Assembly (NCBI RefSeq): GCF_000255295.1
Contig: NC_017030.1
Location: forward strand, 3,658,001-3,722,000
Source of the DNA: Corallococcus coralloides DSM 2259
Lineage (GTDB): Bacteria; Myxococcota; Myxococcia; Myxococcales; Myxococcaceae
DNA length: 64,000 bases
Direction: 5' to 3'
A program made the position numbers and the translations under genes. The notes under the pieces are model-generated. The model saw nothing but the letters and a program-made list of their open reading frames with translations. It had not been told where the DNA came from and did no database searches. Positions 42,062 through 50,448 of this stretch are shown one piece after another; position 1 is the first letter of the stretch, and each line of letters opens with the position of its first letter.

Positions 42062-43294
42062 CTAGCCCCGGTAGCCCGACTCGGGCTCCGTCTCCAGGTC
42101 CTGGTCCGGGTCGTAAGGGTCGTCCTCCGGCGGCAGGAACTCGGCCGGCTCGTCGCGGCCCAGCGCCTGGCGCACGGCATAGAAGCCCACCGCCACCAGT
42201 CCCAGGAGGAACGCGATGGGGCCCACCGCGAGCTTCACCCCCGCGAGTGCCCAGAGCAGGCTCACGCTCACCGCGCCCACCGGCGCCCACTTGAGGAAGG
42301 CCGGGCGCTCCACGTCCGGCCGCAGCGCCGCGAGCACCAGCACCGACAGCAGCACCAGCAGCGGCAGCTCCGACACCGGCAGGTCCCAGCCCGAGCGCGA
42401 CGCGACGCCGCCTCCCGCGCTGTAGAGCGAGTCGTCCGAGGGCCGCGTCGTGGGAATCACGCGCAGCTCGGGCGGCACGCCGCGCACGCTGCCCGGCACC
42501 GGCGCGTTGTCCGGCAGGGGCGAGCCGTCCGCCATCACCTTGCCCCACGGCAGGAAGAGCGCCACCACGCACACCGCGACGCCCGCCAGCGCCAGCACCC
42601 GGGGGAAGCCCAGCAGCGAGCGCAGGTCGAAGTCGCGCGCCACGCCGTCCGGCTCCGCGATGACCAGCTTGTACTGCTCCACGGCGATGAGCGCCGTCCC
42701 CGCCGCCCAGATGGGGAAGAGCAGATTGAACCCGGACAAGAGCCGCACCGACAGCGCCACCAGCAGCAGCGTGAACGCGGCGGGGATTTCTGGCCGCATC
42801 AGCACCAGCGGCACGGAGTCCACCCAGCCGGGCGCGTTGCCGTCGCGGCGCAGCTCCCGCGCGACGAGCGACACGCTGCCCACCAGCGTCAGCAAGGTCC
42901 CCAGCACGCCCACGCTGGGGAAGAACGGCAGGATGGACAGCACCAGCGAGAACGCCACCACCCCCACGCCCAGCACGCTCTGCGAGTGCCCTGGCACGTC
43001 CTTCAGCCACCGGGGGCCCGTGTACGGATCCTCGTCCTCGAACTCCTCCGGCTGGGGCTGCGCCTTGGAACCGCGCGGGGGCGGAGCGCCGCTGGCCTGC
43101 CGCCGGTCTTCCTCCTCCTCGTCCAGGATCTCCGCCGCATAGGCCGGCTCGGTCATGGGGCGGCTGGGACGGTTGCTCCTGGCACTGCTGGCACGGGGCG
43201 GGGGCGCGGGACGCGCGGGCATCTTCGCGCCGCAGTTCTCGCAGTACATCAGGCGGACGTCCGCCGCGCTTTCACCGCACTCGGGGCACTGCAT
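42062..43294 (-). CDS. Zinc-ribbon membrane protein of unknown function
   Basis: A 410-residue protein starting with a zinc ribbon (MQCPECGESA, MYCENCGAKMP), followed by a Pro/Arg- and acid-rich linker to about residue 90. About eight hydrophobic segments follow (SVLGVGVVAFSLVLSILPFF; VLALAGVAVCVVALFLPWGK; ELPLLVLLSVLVLAALRP), with an acidic C-terminal tail. I recognise no specific family. It lies between ccmG and ccmH but has no known part in System I maturation. Confidence 0.78.
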   Translation of the reverse strand: MQCPECGESAADVRLMYCENCGAKMPARPAPPPRASSARSNRPSRPMTEPAYAAEILDEEEEDRRQASGAPPPRGSKAQPQPEEFEDEDPYTGPRWLKDVPGHSQSVLGVGVVAFSLVLSILPFFPSVGVLGTLLTLVGSVSLVARELRRDGNAPGWVDSVPLVLMRPEIPAAFTLLLVALSVRLLSGFNLLFPIWAAGTALIAVEQYKLVIAEPDGVARDFDLRSLLGFPRVLALAGVAVCVVALFLPWGKVMADGSPLPDNAPVPGSVRGVPPELRVIPTTRPSDDSLYSAGGGVASRSGWDLPVSELPLLVLLSVLVLAALRPDVERPAFLKWAPVGAVSVSLLWALAGVKLAVGPIAFLLGLVAVGFYAVRQALGRDEPAEFLPPEDDPYDPDQDLETEPESGYRG

Positions 43295-43388
43295 GGGGAG
43301 CCCACCTCGCTGGAGCAGGGGCCGGGGGAAGCCCTCGCGAACGACGCCGACAGATGGGACTTACTACGGTTTCCAGGGCTCCCGCGAG

Positions 43389-43424
43389 GCGGCCCCGGGA
43401 CTCCCTCTCGGGCTCCCGGGCGCC
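43389..43424 (-). terminator. GC-rich hairpin downstream of ccmG
   Basis: CCCGGGA and TCCCGGG arms, extended by GGCG and CGCC, enclose a loop of about 12 bases in the 156-base gap after ccmG. No T-run follows on the minus strand. It may mark the end of the ccmABCDEFG transcript. Confidence 0.35.
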
Positions 43425-43450
43425 TGCCTTCCAAGCGGGCTCAAGTTGAC

Positions 43451-44011
43451 TCAGTTTTGACGCGCGGCTTCCGCCGTCGGACGGGCCGCCGGCTGGGTCA
43501 GCTCCTGCACCCGGGTGGCCAGCGTCTTCGGGTCGATGGGGCCCACGTGCTTGCCGCGGATGGTGCCCTGCGCGTCGATGAAGTACGTCTCCGGCACGCC
43601 CGCGACGCCGTAGTCCACCGCCATGCGCGAGCGCTCGTCCATCAGCTGCGGGAAGCTCGCGCCCATGCGGCGCAGGAAGTCGCGCGCGTTGGGCTCCGTG
43701 TCCTCGAAGACGACGCCCATGAACACGGCCTGGGCACCCATCTCGCGCGCGCCCCACTCGAGCACCGGGTGCTCGTACTTGCAGGGCCCGCACCACGACG
43801 CCCAGAAGTTGATGACCACCGGGCGGCCCTTCAGGTCCGCGAGCTTCACGGGGTCGCCGCCGTCCAGCGGCTTGAGCGTGAAGTCCGGCGCGGCCGTGCC
43901 CTTCAGCATGAAGGGCACCTCGTGCGGGTCGCGCCCGAAGCCCTGGAAGAGGACGAAGAGCAGCGCCGCCCCCACGGCGGCGAACACCAGGGGAAGCCGC
44001 CAGCGCTTCAT
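43451..44011 (-). CDS. ccmG: CcmG/DsbE thiol-disulfide oxidoreductase
   Basis: A 186-residue membrane-anchored thioredoxin-fold protein. It has an N-terminal helix ([17 protein letters not shown]), the redox site [13 protein letters not shown] (Cys74, Cys77) and the cis-proline segment [13 protein letters not shown]. It reduces apocytochrome c or CcmH for haem attachment. Its ATG overlaps the ccmF stop (ATGA), so translation is coupled. Confidence 0.93.
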   Translation of the reverse strand: MKRWRLPLVFAAVGAALLFVLFQGFGRDPHEVPFMLKGTAAPDFTLKPLDGGDPVKLADLKGRPVVINFWASWCGPCKYEHPVLEWGAREMGAQAVFMGVVFEDTEPNARDFLRRMGASFPQLMDERSRMAVDYGVAGVPETYFIDAQGTIRGKHVGPIDPKTLATRVQELTQPAARPTAEAARQN

Positions 44012-46032
44012 GCCGCACCCCGCTCGGCGTCCGTGCCCGGCAGGGGAGGCGCCGCGCCCACCGGCGCCGCGTCCGCGCGCAGCACCGCCGCCCGGCGCGC
44101 GGGCCATACAGCGATGAGCGTGCCCAGCATCAGCAGCGGCAGGCTGTACCAGATCCATCCCACCAGCGGGAACACCCAGACGTTGAAGCTCGCCGTGCCC
44201 GTCGTCTCGCTGAAGGCCATCAGCGAGATGTACAGGTCCTCCTTCGGCGACTCACGCACCGCGGGCGTGCCCACGGGGTCCGTGCTGCGCTCGTAGTAGT
44301 TCATGCGCGGGCGCACTTCCGTCACGTCGCCGTTGGGCGCCGTCACCTCCAGGCGCGCGGCGACGTAGGTGCGGTGCGGCTCCTCGCCGCTGGACAGGCC
44401 CAGGTACTTCAGCTGGTAGCCGTCCAGCATCATCGTGCCGTCCTTCTTCAGCGTGCCGGACGTGTGCTTCACGTACGCGCTGGAGGCCGCCACGGCGACG
44501 ATGATGATCACGATGCCCAGGTGCACCACGTAGCCGCCGAAGCGCCGGCGCGCCTTGCTCGTCGCGGTGGTCAGCGCCGTGACGAAGCCCTCCTTGCGCT
44601 CGGTCATGCGCACGCGCACCGGCACCACCAGCTCACGCAGGGTGATGAGGGTGACGAAGCCCGCCAGGCCGAACGTGAGCAGCGGGTACACGCCGCGCAG
44701 CCCCGCCGCGTAGCAGGCGATGGTGATGGCCACGCCCACCGCCGCGGGGATGAGGAACTGCCGGCGCAGCGTGGCCTTGTCCGGCGTGCCCCACGGCAGC
44801 ACCGGGCCCACGCCCATGAGGAAGAGCACCGCGATGCCGCCCGGCACCGCCATCTTGTTGAAGTACGGCTCGCCCACGCTCACGCGGATGCCGCGCACGG
44901 CCTCCGACACCAGCGGGTAGAGCGTGCCCAGCAGCACCGTGAAGGTGATGGCCACGAACACCAGGTTGTTCACCAGGATGCTCGCCTCGCGCGACATCAG
45001 CGACGAGAGCCGGCCCTCCGGCGCCAGCAGGTGGCCGCGCGTGGCCAGGAGGCCAATGCACACCACCAGCAGGACGGCGATGAAGACGAGGAACGTGGGC
45101 CCGATGTCCGACTGGGTGAACGAGTGCACCGAGTTGAAGATGCCGGAGCGGGTCATGAACGTGCCCAGGATGGTGAGCACGAACGACGCGAGCGCGAGGC
45201 TCAGCGTCCACAGCTTCAGCATCCGCTTGCGCTCCTGCACCATGGTGGAGTGCATGAACGCCGTCGCGGTCAGCCACGGCAGGAACGACGCGTTCTCCAC
45301 CGGGTCCCACGCCCAGTAGCCGCCCCAGCCCAGCACGGCGTACGCCCACCACGAGCCCAGCACGATGCCCAGCGTGAGGAACATCCACGCGATGAGCGTC
45401 CAGCGCCGCAGGGGCGCCATCCACGCTTCACCAATCTCCCCGCGCAAGAGGCCCGCCACGGCGACGCCGAACGGCACCGTCATGCCCACGTAGCCCGCGT
45501 AGAGCATGGGCGGGTGGATGATCATCAGGAAGTGGTTCTGCAGAAGCGGGTTCGGGCCTGGACCGTCCGCCGGCACCGGCGACACGGCGCCCCAGGGGTT
45601 GGCGGGGCCCGCGATGAGGAAGGCGAAGAAGACGCCCACGGCCAGCATGGTGCCCAGCGCCAGCTGCATGTAGCGCGCGTGCTCCTTGCGGTGCACCCAG
45701 GCGAACGCCGCCAGGTACACGCCCATGATGAGGCCCCAGAAGAGGATGGAGCCTTCCAGCGCGCTCCACAGCGACACGATGGTGTAGATGAGCGGCGTCG
45801 CGCGGCTGCCCACCTGGGCCACGTACTTCACGCTGAAGTCGTGGTTGATGAGCGCTTCCACCATCACCAGGTTGCTGCCGATCATGCACGCGGCGAAGCC
45901 CCACACCGCGCGCAGCACCCAGGGGTAGCTGGCGTCGTTGCGGCGCATGCCGCCCACCAGCCCCAGGATGGCGCCGAAGGCGGCGAAGGCCAGGCCCGCG
46001 AGGACCAGCCCATAGCCCAGCATTCCGTTCAC
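44008..46032 (-). CDS. ccmF: CcmF haem lyase component
   Basis: A 674-residue polytopic protein with about 14 hydrophobic segments. It carries the WWD haem-handling motif ([19 protein letters not shown], about residues 235-255) and the conserved histidine segments [14 protein letters not shown] and [13 protein letters not shown] periplasmic domain ([20 protein letters not shown]) precedes the final helix. CcmF joins haem from CcmE to apocytochrome c. The start ATG at 46032 overlaps the ccmE stop. Confidence 0.95.
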   Translation of the reverse strand: MNGMLGYGLVLAGLAFAAFGAILGLVGGMRRNDASYPWVLRAVWGFAACMIGSNLVMVEALINHDFSVKYVAQVGSRATPLIYTIVSLWSALEGSILFWGLIMGVYLAAFAWVHRKEHARYMQLALGTMLAVGVFFAFLIAGPANPWGAVSPVPADGPGPNPLLQNHFLMIIHPPMLYAGYVGMTVPFGVAVAGLLRGEIGEAWMAPLRRWTLIAWMFLTLGIVLGSWWAYAVLGWGGYWAWDPVENASFLPWLTATAFMHSTMVQERKRMLKLWTLSLALASFVLTILGTFMTRSGIFNSVHSFTQSDIGPTFLVFIAVLLVVCIGLLATRGHLLAPEGRLSSLMSREASILVNNLVFVAITFTVLLGTLYPLVSEAVRGIRVSVGEPYFNKMAVPGGIAVLFLMGVGPVLPWGTPDKATLRRQFLIPAAVGVAITIACYAAGLRGVYPLLTFGLAGFVTLITLRELVVPVRVRMTERKEGFVTALTTATSKARRRFGGYVVHLGIVIIIVAVAASSAYVKHTSGTLKKDGTMMLDGYQLKYLGLSSGEEPHRTYVAARLEVTAPNGDVTEVRPRMNYYERSTDPVGTPAVRESPKEDLYISLMAFSETTGTASFNVWVFPLVGWIWYSLPLLMLGTLIAVWPARRAAVLRADAAPVGAAPPLPGTDAERGAA

Positions 46033-46523
46033 GGCGCCCCCGGCGGCGTCACGGTCGCGGTGGTGGCGCCTTCAGCCAGCGTGTCCTGCCACTTGCGCGG
46101 CTCCTCGCCTTCCTTGGGCGCGCGGTACTCGTTGGAGTGGTTCACCATCAGCCGGTTGGACGTGAAGACGCCGGACTTGTCGTAGGTGCCCTCCACCACG
46201 ACGCCGATCTTCTCGCGGAACATCTGCGGGGGCGTCTCCAGCGAGCGCACGTGCACGCTCTTGGCGTCCGCCTCCGGGCCGTCCGCCACACGGAAGTCCA
46301 GCGTGGTGTGGGACTCGTTCCACTGGATGCTGCCCGGCTGCACCACGCCGCCCAGGCGGATGGTGGCCGTGTAGGCCTTGTCTCCGTTGGAGATCAGCTC
46401 CGACGGGCTCCAGTAGTAGACGAGGTTGTCCCCGATGTTGCCGAAGGCGATGAAGCCAAGGCCGGCGCCGGCGAAGAGCAGGGCTCCCAGCGCGATGAGA
46501 CGGTTGCGGTTGACGGGCGTCAT
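46029..46523 (-). CDS. ccmE: CcmE haem chaperone
   Basis: A 164-residue protein with a membrane anchor (LIALGALLFAGAGLGFIAFG) and the OB-fold haem chaperone domain. The covalent haem histidine is His129 in LMVNHSNEY, with Tyr133 nearby, so the site is the classical histidine type rather than the CxxxY variant. A short Ala/Thr tail follows. AAGGAG from the end of ccmD is its ribosome-binding site. It overlaps ccmF. Confidence 0.93.
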   Translation of the reverse strand: MTPVNRNRLIALGALLFAGAGLGFIAFGNIGDNLVYYWSPSELISNGDKAYTATIRLGGVVQPGSIQWNESHTTLDFRVADGPEADAKSVHVRSLETPPQMFREKIGVVVEGTYDKSGVFTSNRLMVNHSNEYRAPKEGEEPRKWQDTLAEGATTATVTPPGAP

Positions 46524-46527
46524 GGGC

Positions 46528-46698
46528 TCACTCCTTCGAATCGGAAGCGGCGCGGGGACGGCGCGCCCAGAGGGACACCGAGTAGAGCACGAAGGCGGCC
46601 ACGGTGATGCCGTAGCAGGCCCACACATAGCCCCAGCCACCCTGGAGGCGGCCACTGCCCACCTGGGCCAGGAGCATCAGCGACGTCAGCGAGGTCAT
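46528..46698 (-). CDS. ccmD: CcmD, small haem exporter subunit
   Basis: A 56-residue protein with a short N-terminal part (MTSLTSLMLLAQVGSGRLQG), one helix (YVWACYGITVAAFVLYSVSL) and a basic end (WARRPRAASDSKE). Small size, the YVWxxYG start of the helix, and position between ccmC and ccmE identify it as CcmD, which releases holo-CcmE from the CcmABC complex. The ATG at 46698 is two bases after the ccmC stop. It is easily missed by automatic annotation. Confidence 0.88.
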   Translation of the reverse strand: MTSLTSLMLLAQVGSGRLQGGWGYVWACYGITVAAFVLYSVSLWARRPRAASDSKE

Positions 46699-46700
46699 GT

Positions 46701-47414
46701 TCAGGCCACCTTCGAGGAATGGGACGCGCGCAGCGCGGGGTCATCCGTGGGCAGCGCCTCCGGCAGCGCCACCTCCGCCTTCCGCTCCGCGAGCGCGGTG
46801 CGGTAGCGGTGCACCATGAAGACGATGAGCAGCGCCAGCATGCCGAACGCCGACACGCGCAGGGGCAGCACCATCTGCGGATCCACCGTCTTGGGGCTGG
46901 ACTGCACCTGGTGGAGGCTGCGCCACCAGCGCACGGAGAACCACACGATGGGCAGGTTGATGGCCCCGATGATGGCCACCACCGCGCTCCACACCGCGCG
47001 CTTCTCCGGGTCTTCGACGAAGCGCCGCAGCACCAGGTAGCCCGTGTAGGACACCAGCAGGATGGCTTCGGACGTCAGGCGCGGATCCCACGACCAGTAC
47101 ACGCCCCAGGTGGGGCGGCCCCAGATGGAGCCGGTGATCATGCCCAGCGTGCCGAAGAGCAGGCCGACCTCCGCGGAGGCCTCCGCCATCGCGTCCGTCT
47201 TCCACGACTGACGCAAGAGGTACGTCACCGCGGCCACGAAGTTGATGAACATGGCCATCATGGCCATCCACTGGAGCGGCACGTGGACGTACATGATGCG
47301 CTGCACTTCGCCCATCTCACGGTCCGGCGGTGCCCACGCGAGGCCCAGCCACCAGCCCGCGCCCAGCAGCGCCAGCGTCACCGCCGGCAGGCCAAACTTG
47401 ACGAACTTGTTCAT
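46701..47414 (-). CDS. ccmC: CcmC haem transfer protein
   Basis: A 237-residue protein with six hydrophobic segments and the WWD motif (WGRPTWGVYWSWDPRLTSEA, about residues 103-122). Flanking haem-ligand histidines are in YVHVPLQWMAMM and near RSLHQVQSSP. It loads haem on CcmE at the periplasmic face. It sits between ccmB and ccmD with 3-base and 2-base gaps. Confidence 0.95.
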   Translation of the reverse strand: MNKFVKFGLPAVTLALLGAGWWLGLAWAPPDREMGEVQRIMYVHVPLQWMAMMAMFINFVAAVTYLLRQSWKTDAMAEASAEVGLLFGTLGMITGSIWGRPTWGVYWSWDPRLTSEAILLVSYTGYLVLRRFVEDPEKRAVWSAVVAIIGAINLPIVWFSVRWWRSLHQVQSSPKTVDPQMVLPLRVSAFGMLALLIVFMVHRYRTALAERKAEVALPEALPTDDPALRASHSSKVA

Positions 47415-47417
47415 CCT

Positions 47418-48122
47418 TCAGTCCTCGATGACCCGGGGAAACAGCACGAAGCCCACGCCCCAGTAAATCAGATTGAACCCCAGCAGCAGCCCCTGCCATG
47501 AGCCCAGCTGCTGCATCGGGTCACCCTGGAGTACGAGCGTGGTCCCCTTGGCAGCGGACAGGAGGGCCGGGATGACGAGCGGGAACAATAGCAGAGGCAG
47601 CAGCACATCCCGTGCCCGGGCATTGCTGGAGATGGCCGCGTACACGGTCCCCGGGGCGCTGAGCGCCAGGCTGCCCAGGACCAGGATGCCCGCCAGGTCA
47701 CCGACCCCGGTGACGATGCGCACCCCATAAAGGGCCACCATCACCGGCACAAGGACCACCGCCAGCGCCAGCAGCAGCAGGGCGTTGCCCAGCGCCTTGG
47801 ACAGGAAGATGGCGCGCGCGTCCGCCGGGGCCAGCCGCACGCCGTCCAGGCAGGCGTTCTCCGTCTCCACGCGGAAGGACTCGCCCAGGGACAGCACGCT
47901 GGCGAAGAGGATGGCCAGCCACAGGTAGCCGCCCGCGTTGCGCTCCAGGAGCTTCGTGTCCGGGCCCAGCGCGAAGGAGAAGAGCAGCAGCGTGGCCATG
48001 GCGAAGAACACCAGCGCGTTGAGCCGCGCGCGGGTGCGCCATTCGATGAGCAGGTCCTTGCGCAAGAGGACGAGCGTCGTCGCCAGCAGGCCCGGGCGGC
48101 GCTTCGCGTTCGGGGCGCTCAT
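47418..48122 (-). CDS. ccmB: CcmB, haem ABC exporter permease
   Basis: A 234-residue membrane protein with six hydrophobic segments, a conserved N-terminus (VLLRKDLLIEWRTRARLNAL) and the LSLGESFRVETENACLDGVR loop of CcmB proteins. It pairs with the CcmA ATPase. Its ATG overlaps the ccmA TGA (ATGA). Confidence 0.94.
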   Translation of the reverse strand: MSAPNAKRRPGLLATTLVLLRKDLLIEWRTRARLNALVFFAMATLLLFSFALGPDTKLLERNAGGYLWLAILFASVLSLGESFRVETENACLDGVRLAPADARAIFLSKALGNALLLLALAVVLVPVMVALYGVRIVTGVGDLAGILVLGSLALSAPGTVYAAISSNARARDVLLPLLLFPLVIPALLSAAKGTTLVLQGDPMQQLGSWQGLLLGFNLIYWGVGFVLFPRVIED

Positions 48123-48784
48123 GCCACCACCGCCCGGCCGTCCTGCAGGTGCAGCCGCTCCTCGCACAGGCTCAGCCCCTGTTCGATGAGGTGCGTGGCC
48201 AGCACCACCGTGGTTCCGCCGGCCTTCAATTCCGCGATGACGCCCTCCATGTCCTGGATGCCCGCCGGGTCCAGCTCACCGAAGGGCTCGTCCAGGAGCG
48301 CCAGGGCAGGGGCCTTCATCAAGAGCCGCGCGATGGCCAGGCGCTTGCGCATGCCCGCGCTGAAGCCTCGCACCGGGCTGTCCGTGCGGCGGGTGAGGCC
48401 CACCCGGTTGAGCAGCGCGTCCGCGACGTCCTGCGGCGCGTCCACGCCCAACAGGCGCCCCAGCACCATCAGGTTCTGCTGCGCGGTGAGGTCCTCATAG
48501 AGGAAGCTGGCGTGGGACAGGAGCGCCACGTCGCGGCGCACCGCTTCCCGGTCCTTCACGGCGTCGCGGCCCAGCACCTCCACGCGGCCCGCGGTGGGAC
48601 CGAGCGCGGTGGCGACGAGGCGCAGGAGCGTCGTCTTCCCGGAGCCATTGTGACCGGTGAGCAGCAGCGAGCGGCCCGCGGGCAGCGCGTAGGTGAGCCG
48701 CGCCAGCGCCCACCGGCGTCCATAGCGCTTGCTCACGTCATGGAGGGCGAGCGCGGGCGCTGATCCAGAGGGGAGAGGGGGCAT
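48119..48784 (-). CDS. ccmA: CcmA, haem ABC exporter ATPase
   Basis: A 221-residue ATPase with Walker A TGHNGSGKTTLLR, signature FSAGMRKRLAIAR (variant of LSGGQ usual in CcmA) and Walker B LALLDEPFGELD. It powers release of holo-CcmE with CcmBCD. It starts at ATG 48784; longer upstream frame is antisense-like. It is the first gene of the minus-strand ccm set, which is complete here from A to I apart from the interposed zinc-ribbon gene. Confidence 0.93.
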   Translation of the reverse strand: MPPLPSGSAPALALHDVSKRYGRRWALARLTYALPAGRSLLLTGHNGSGKTTLLRLVATALGPTAGRVEVLGRDAVKDREAVRRDVALLSHASFLYEDLTAQQNLMVLGRLLGVDAPQDVADALLNRVGLTRRTDSPVRGFSAGMRKRLAIARLLMKAPALALLDEPFGELDPAGIQDMEGVIAELKAGGTTVVLATHLIEQGLSLCEERLHLQDGRAVVA

Positions 48785-49116
48785 CGGCGGGCCGTTTCGT
48801 AGCCTTAAACCCCGTTGTTCACCAGTGAAACCCCTGGGGTCGCCCGCCGGAGGACAAGAAGTTTTTACGCCTGCTTCTTCCGCTGCTTTCGCCGGGGGAC
48901 TGAAAGGTTTTCGCCACGGGTGGGCGCGCGACTGCCCTGGTACACCCAGGTACGACCTCCAAAGGGGTGTTCCTGCCCTCTGGGGCACGGGGTTTCCCGG
49001 GGTTACGGGTGATTTCCACCACCTACCTGCCCTGGCATCCAGCATGCACACAGGCGGCGCGGGGCCCGGTCCATTGGGGGGAGCGGGCAGACGGCGAAAG
49101 CCGCGAGGGAGGCGTG
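48785..49116. other. Divergent intergenic region between ccmA and exoL
   Basis: 332 bases without a gene. It contains the putative sigma-54 promoter at 49033-49048, the exoL ribosome-binding site (GGGAGG at 49107-49112), and must contain the ccm promoter on the other strand, for which I see no clear consensus. Short G/C runs recur but no long inverted repeat is evident. Confidence 0.5.
49033..49048 (+). promoter_or_regulatory. Putative sigma-54 promoter of exoL-P
   Basis: TGGCATCCAGCATGCA has GG and GC in exact -24/-12 spacing and resembles TGGCAC-N5-TTGCW with two mismatches. It is 68 bases before the exoL ATG. Together with the similar site before exoA it suggests joint control of both polysaccharide blocks. 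Confidence 0.5.
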
Positions 49117-50448
49117 ATGGCAGGCAGGGTGTTGCGGCGGGCGGCGAAGGCGGCGGCGGCGGGATTCCTCCACTACAGCGGGGTGCGCAAGGCGATGGCG
49201 GCGTACCGCCGTTCTCAGTCCGGGGGCCGGCGCATCCTCATCGTGAGCTACCACCGCGTGGTGAGCGACTTCACCGGGGAGCTGCAGCGCTCCATCCCGG
49301 GGCTGCTCATCTCCCAGGAGACGTTCCGCCGTCACCTGGAGCAGGCGCACGCGGCGGGCTTCGAGCTGGCGAGCATTGGCGACGCGGTGGATGTGATGGC
49401 GGGCCGCCGCACCGCGAAGAAGGACCTGTTCGTGGTGACGTTCGATGACGGCTACCGCGACGTGTACCGGTACGCGTACCCGGTGCTGAAGCAGATGGGT
49501 GTACCGGCCATCACCTACCTGCCCACGGCGTTCATCAACACGGACAAGCGCTTCAACCACGACCGGCTGTTCCACCTGCTGCGCCGCGTGCAGGAGCGCC
49601 GCTTCCGTCCGGACTACGACACCATGCCCAGCCCGTCGGTGGAGCTCCTGGGGCCCATCCTCACCGGGCAGAAGACGACGTCCGCGGCGCTGGACGACTT
49701 CATCGGCGAGCACCCGACGCGCGTGCTCACGGGCATCATCGACTCGCTGGAGCAGCAGCTGGGCGGCGGCGCGGACCTGGTGCCGGAGCAGGGCGACGTC
49801 ATGAACTGGGACGAGGTGCGCCAGATGGCGCGCGACGGCTTCGAGTTCGGCGCGCACACGCTGGGCCACACGGTGCTGACGCTGGAGCCCACGGCGGTGG
49901 TGGAGAAGGAGATCGTCGAATCCAAGGAGACCATCGAGCGCGAGGTCGGCATCCAGGTGAAGGACTTCGCGTACTGCAACGGCTGGTACTCGGATGAGAT
50001 GATCCGCGTGCTCAAGCAGAACGGCTTCCGCTCCGGCGTCACCACGGAGGACCTGCCCAACCGCGTGGGCGGCGACCCGTTCGCCCTCAAGCGCAAGGTG
50101 ATGTGGGAGAACTTCAGCCTGGGGATGATGGGGGACTACTCGTCGTCCCTCACGGTGTGCCAGTTCGATGACTGCTTCGGCGTGCTGGGCATGAGCCACC
50201 CGGTCCTGGGCCACCGTCCGCACGTCCTCGCTCCGGCCGTCAGCGGCACCACCAACGTGCTGGTCCAGGAAGCGGCCGCCGCGGAGGCCGCGCTCGCCCG
50301 GGCGACGCCGGTGGAAGTCGTGGACGTGACAACTCCGGTGATCGCGACGGAGCCGCGGGTTGCGGCCGCGGTGGCGGGTGCGCAGGTCGTGGTGGCGCCG
50401 AACGTGGCCCTTGCCCCGGAGGCGGCGAAGCCGGAGGAGCTCCAGTGA
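49117..50448 (+). CDS. exoL: Polysaccharide deacetylase family protein, ExoL
   Basis: A 443-residue protein with a NodB-type domain. LIVSYHRVVSDF leads in, the metal-binding motif 1 is VVTFDDGYRDVYRYAYPVL, and FEFGAHTLGHTVLT supplies the histidines of motif 2. No signal peptide is visible, only a short basic N-terminus with some hydrophobic residues. A long Ala/Val-rich tail (about 70 residues) follows the domain. It should deacetylate an N-acetyl sugar in the polymer or its lipid-linked unit. ATG 49117 has GGGAGG upstream. The stop overlaps exoM (GTGA). Position matches MXAN_3259 of the M. xanthus spore-coat set, from memory. Confidence 0.85.
   Translation: MAGRVLRRAAKAAAAGFLHYSGVRKAMAAYRRSQSGGRRILIVSYHRVVSDFTGELQRSIPGLLISQETFRRHLEQAHAAGFELASIGDAVDVMAGRRTAKKDLFVVTFDDGYRDVYRYAYPVLKQMGVPAITYLPTAFINTDKRFNHDRLFHLLRRVQERRFRPDYDTMPSPSVELLGPILTGQKTTSAALDDFIGEHPTRVLTGIIDSLEQQLGGGADLVPEQGDVMNWDEVRQMARDGFEFGAHTLGHTVLTLEPTAVVEKEIVESKETIEREVGIQVKDFAYCNGWYSDEMIRVLKQNGFRSGVTTEDLPNRVGGDPFALKRKVMWENFSLGMMGDYSSSLTVCQFDDCFGVLGMSHPVLGHRPHVLAPAVSGTTNVLVQEAAAAEAALARATPVEVVDVTTPVIATEPRVAAAVAGAQVVVAPNVALAPEAAKPEELQ

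Noticed and set aside
41996-44296. Plus-strand frame of 766 codons across the zinc-ribbon and ccmG genes
   Set aside because: Low-complexity His/Arg/Gln composition and two clear genes on the minus strand show it is a shadow.
46520-46744. Minus-strand 74-codon frame over the ccmD locus
   Set aside because: It is out of frame with ccmD and would overlap ccmC and ccmE; the 56-codon CcmD frame fits family, size and spacing.
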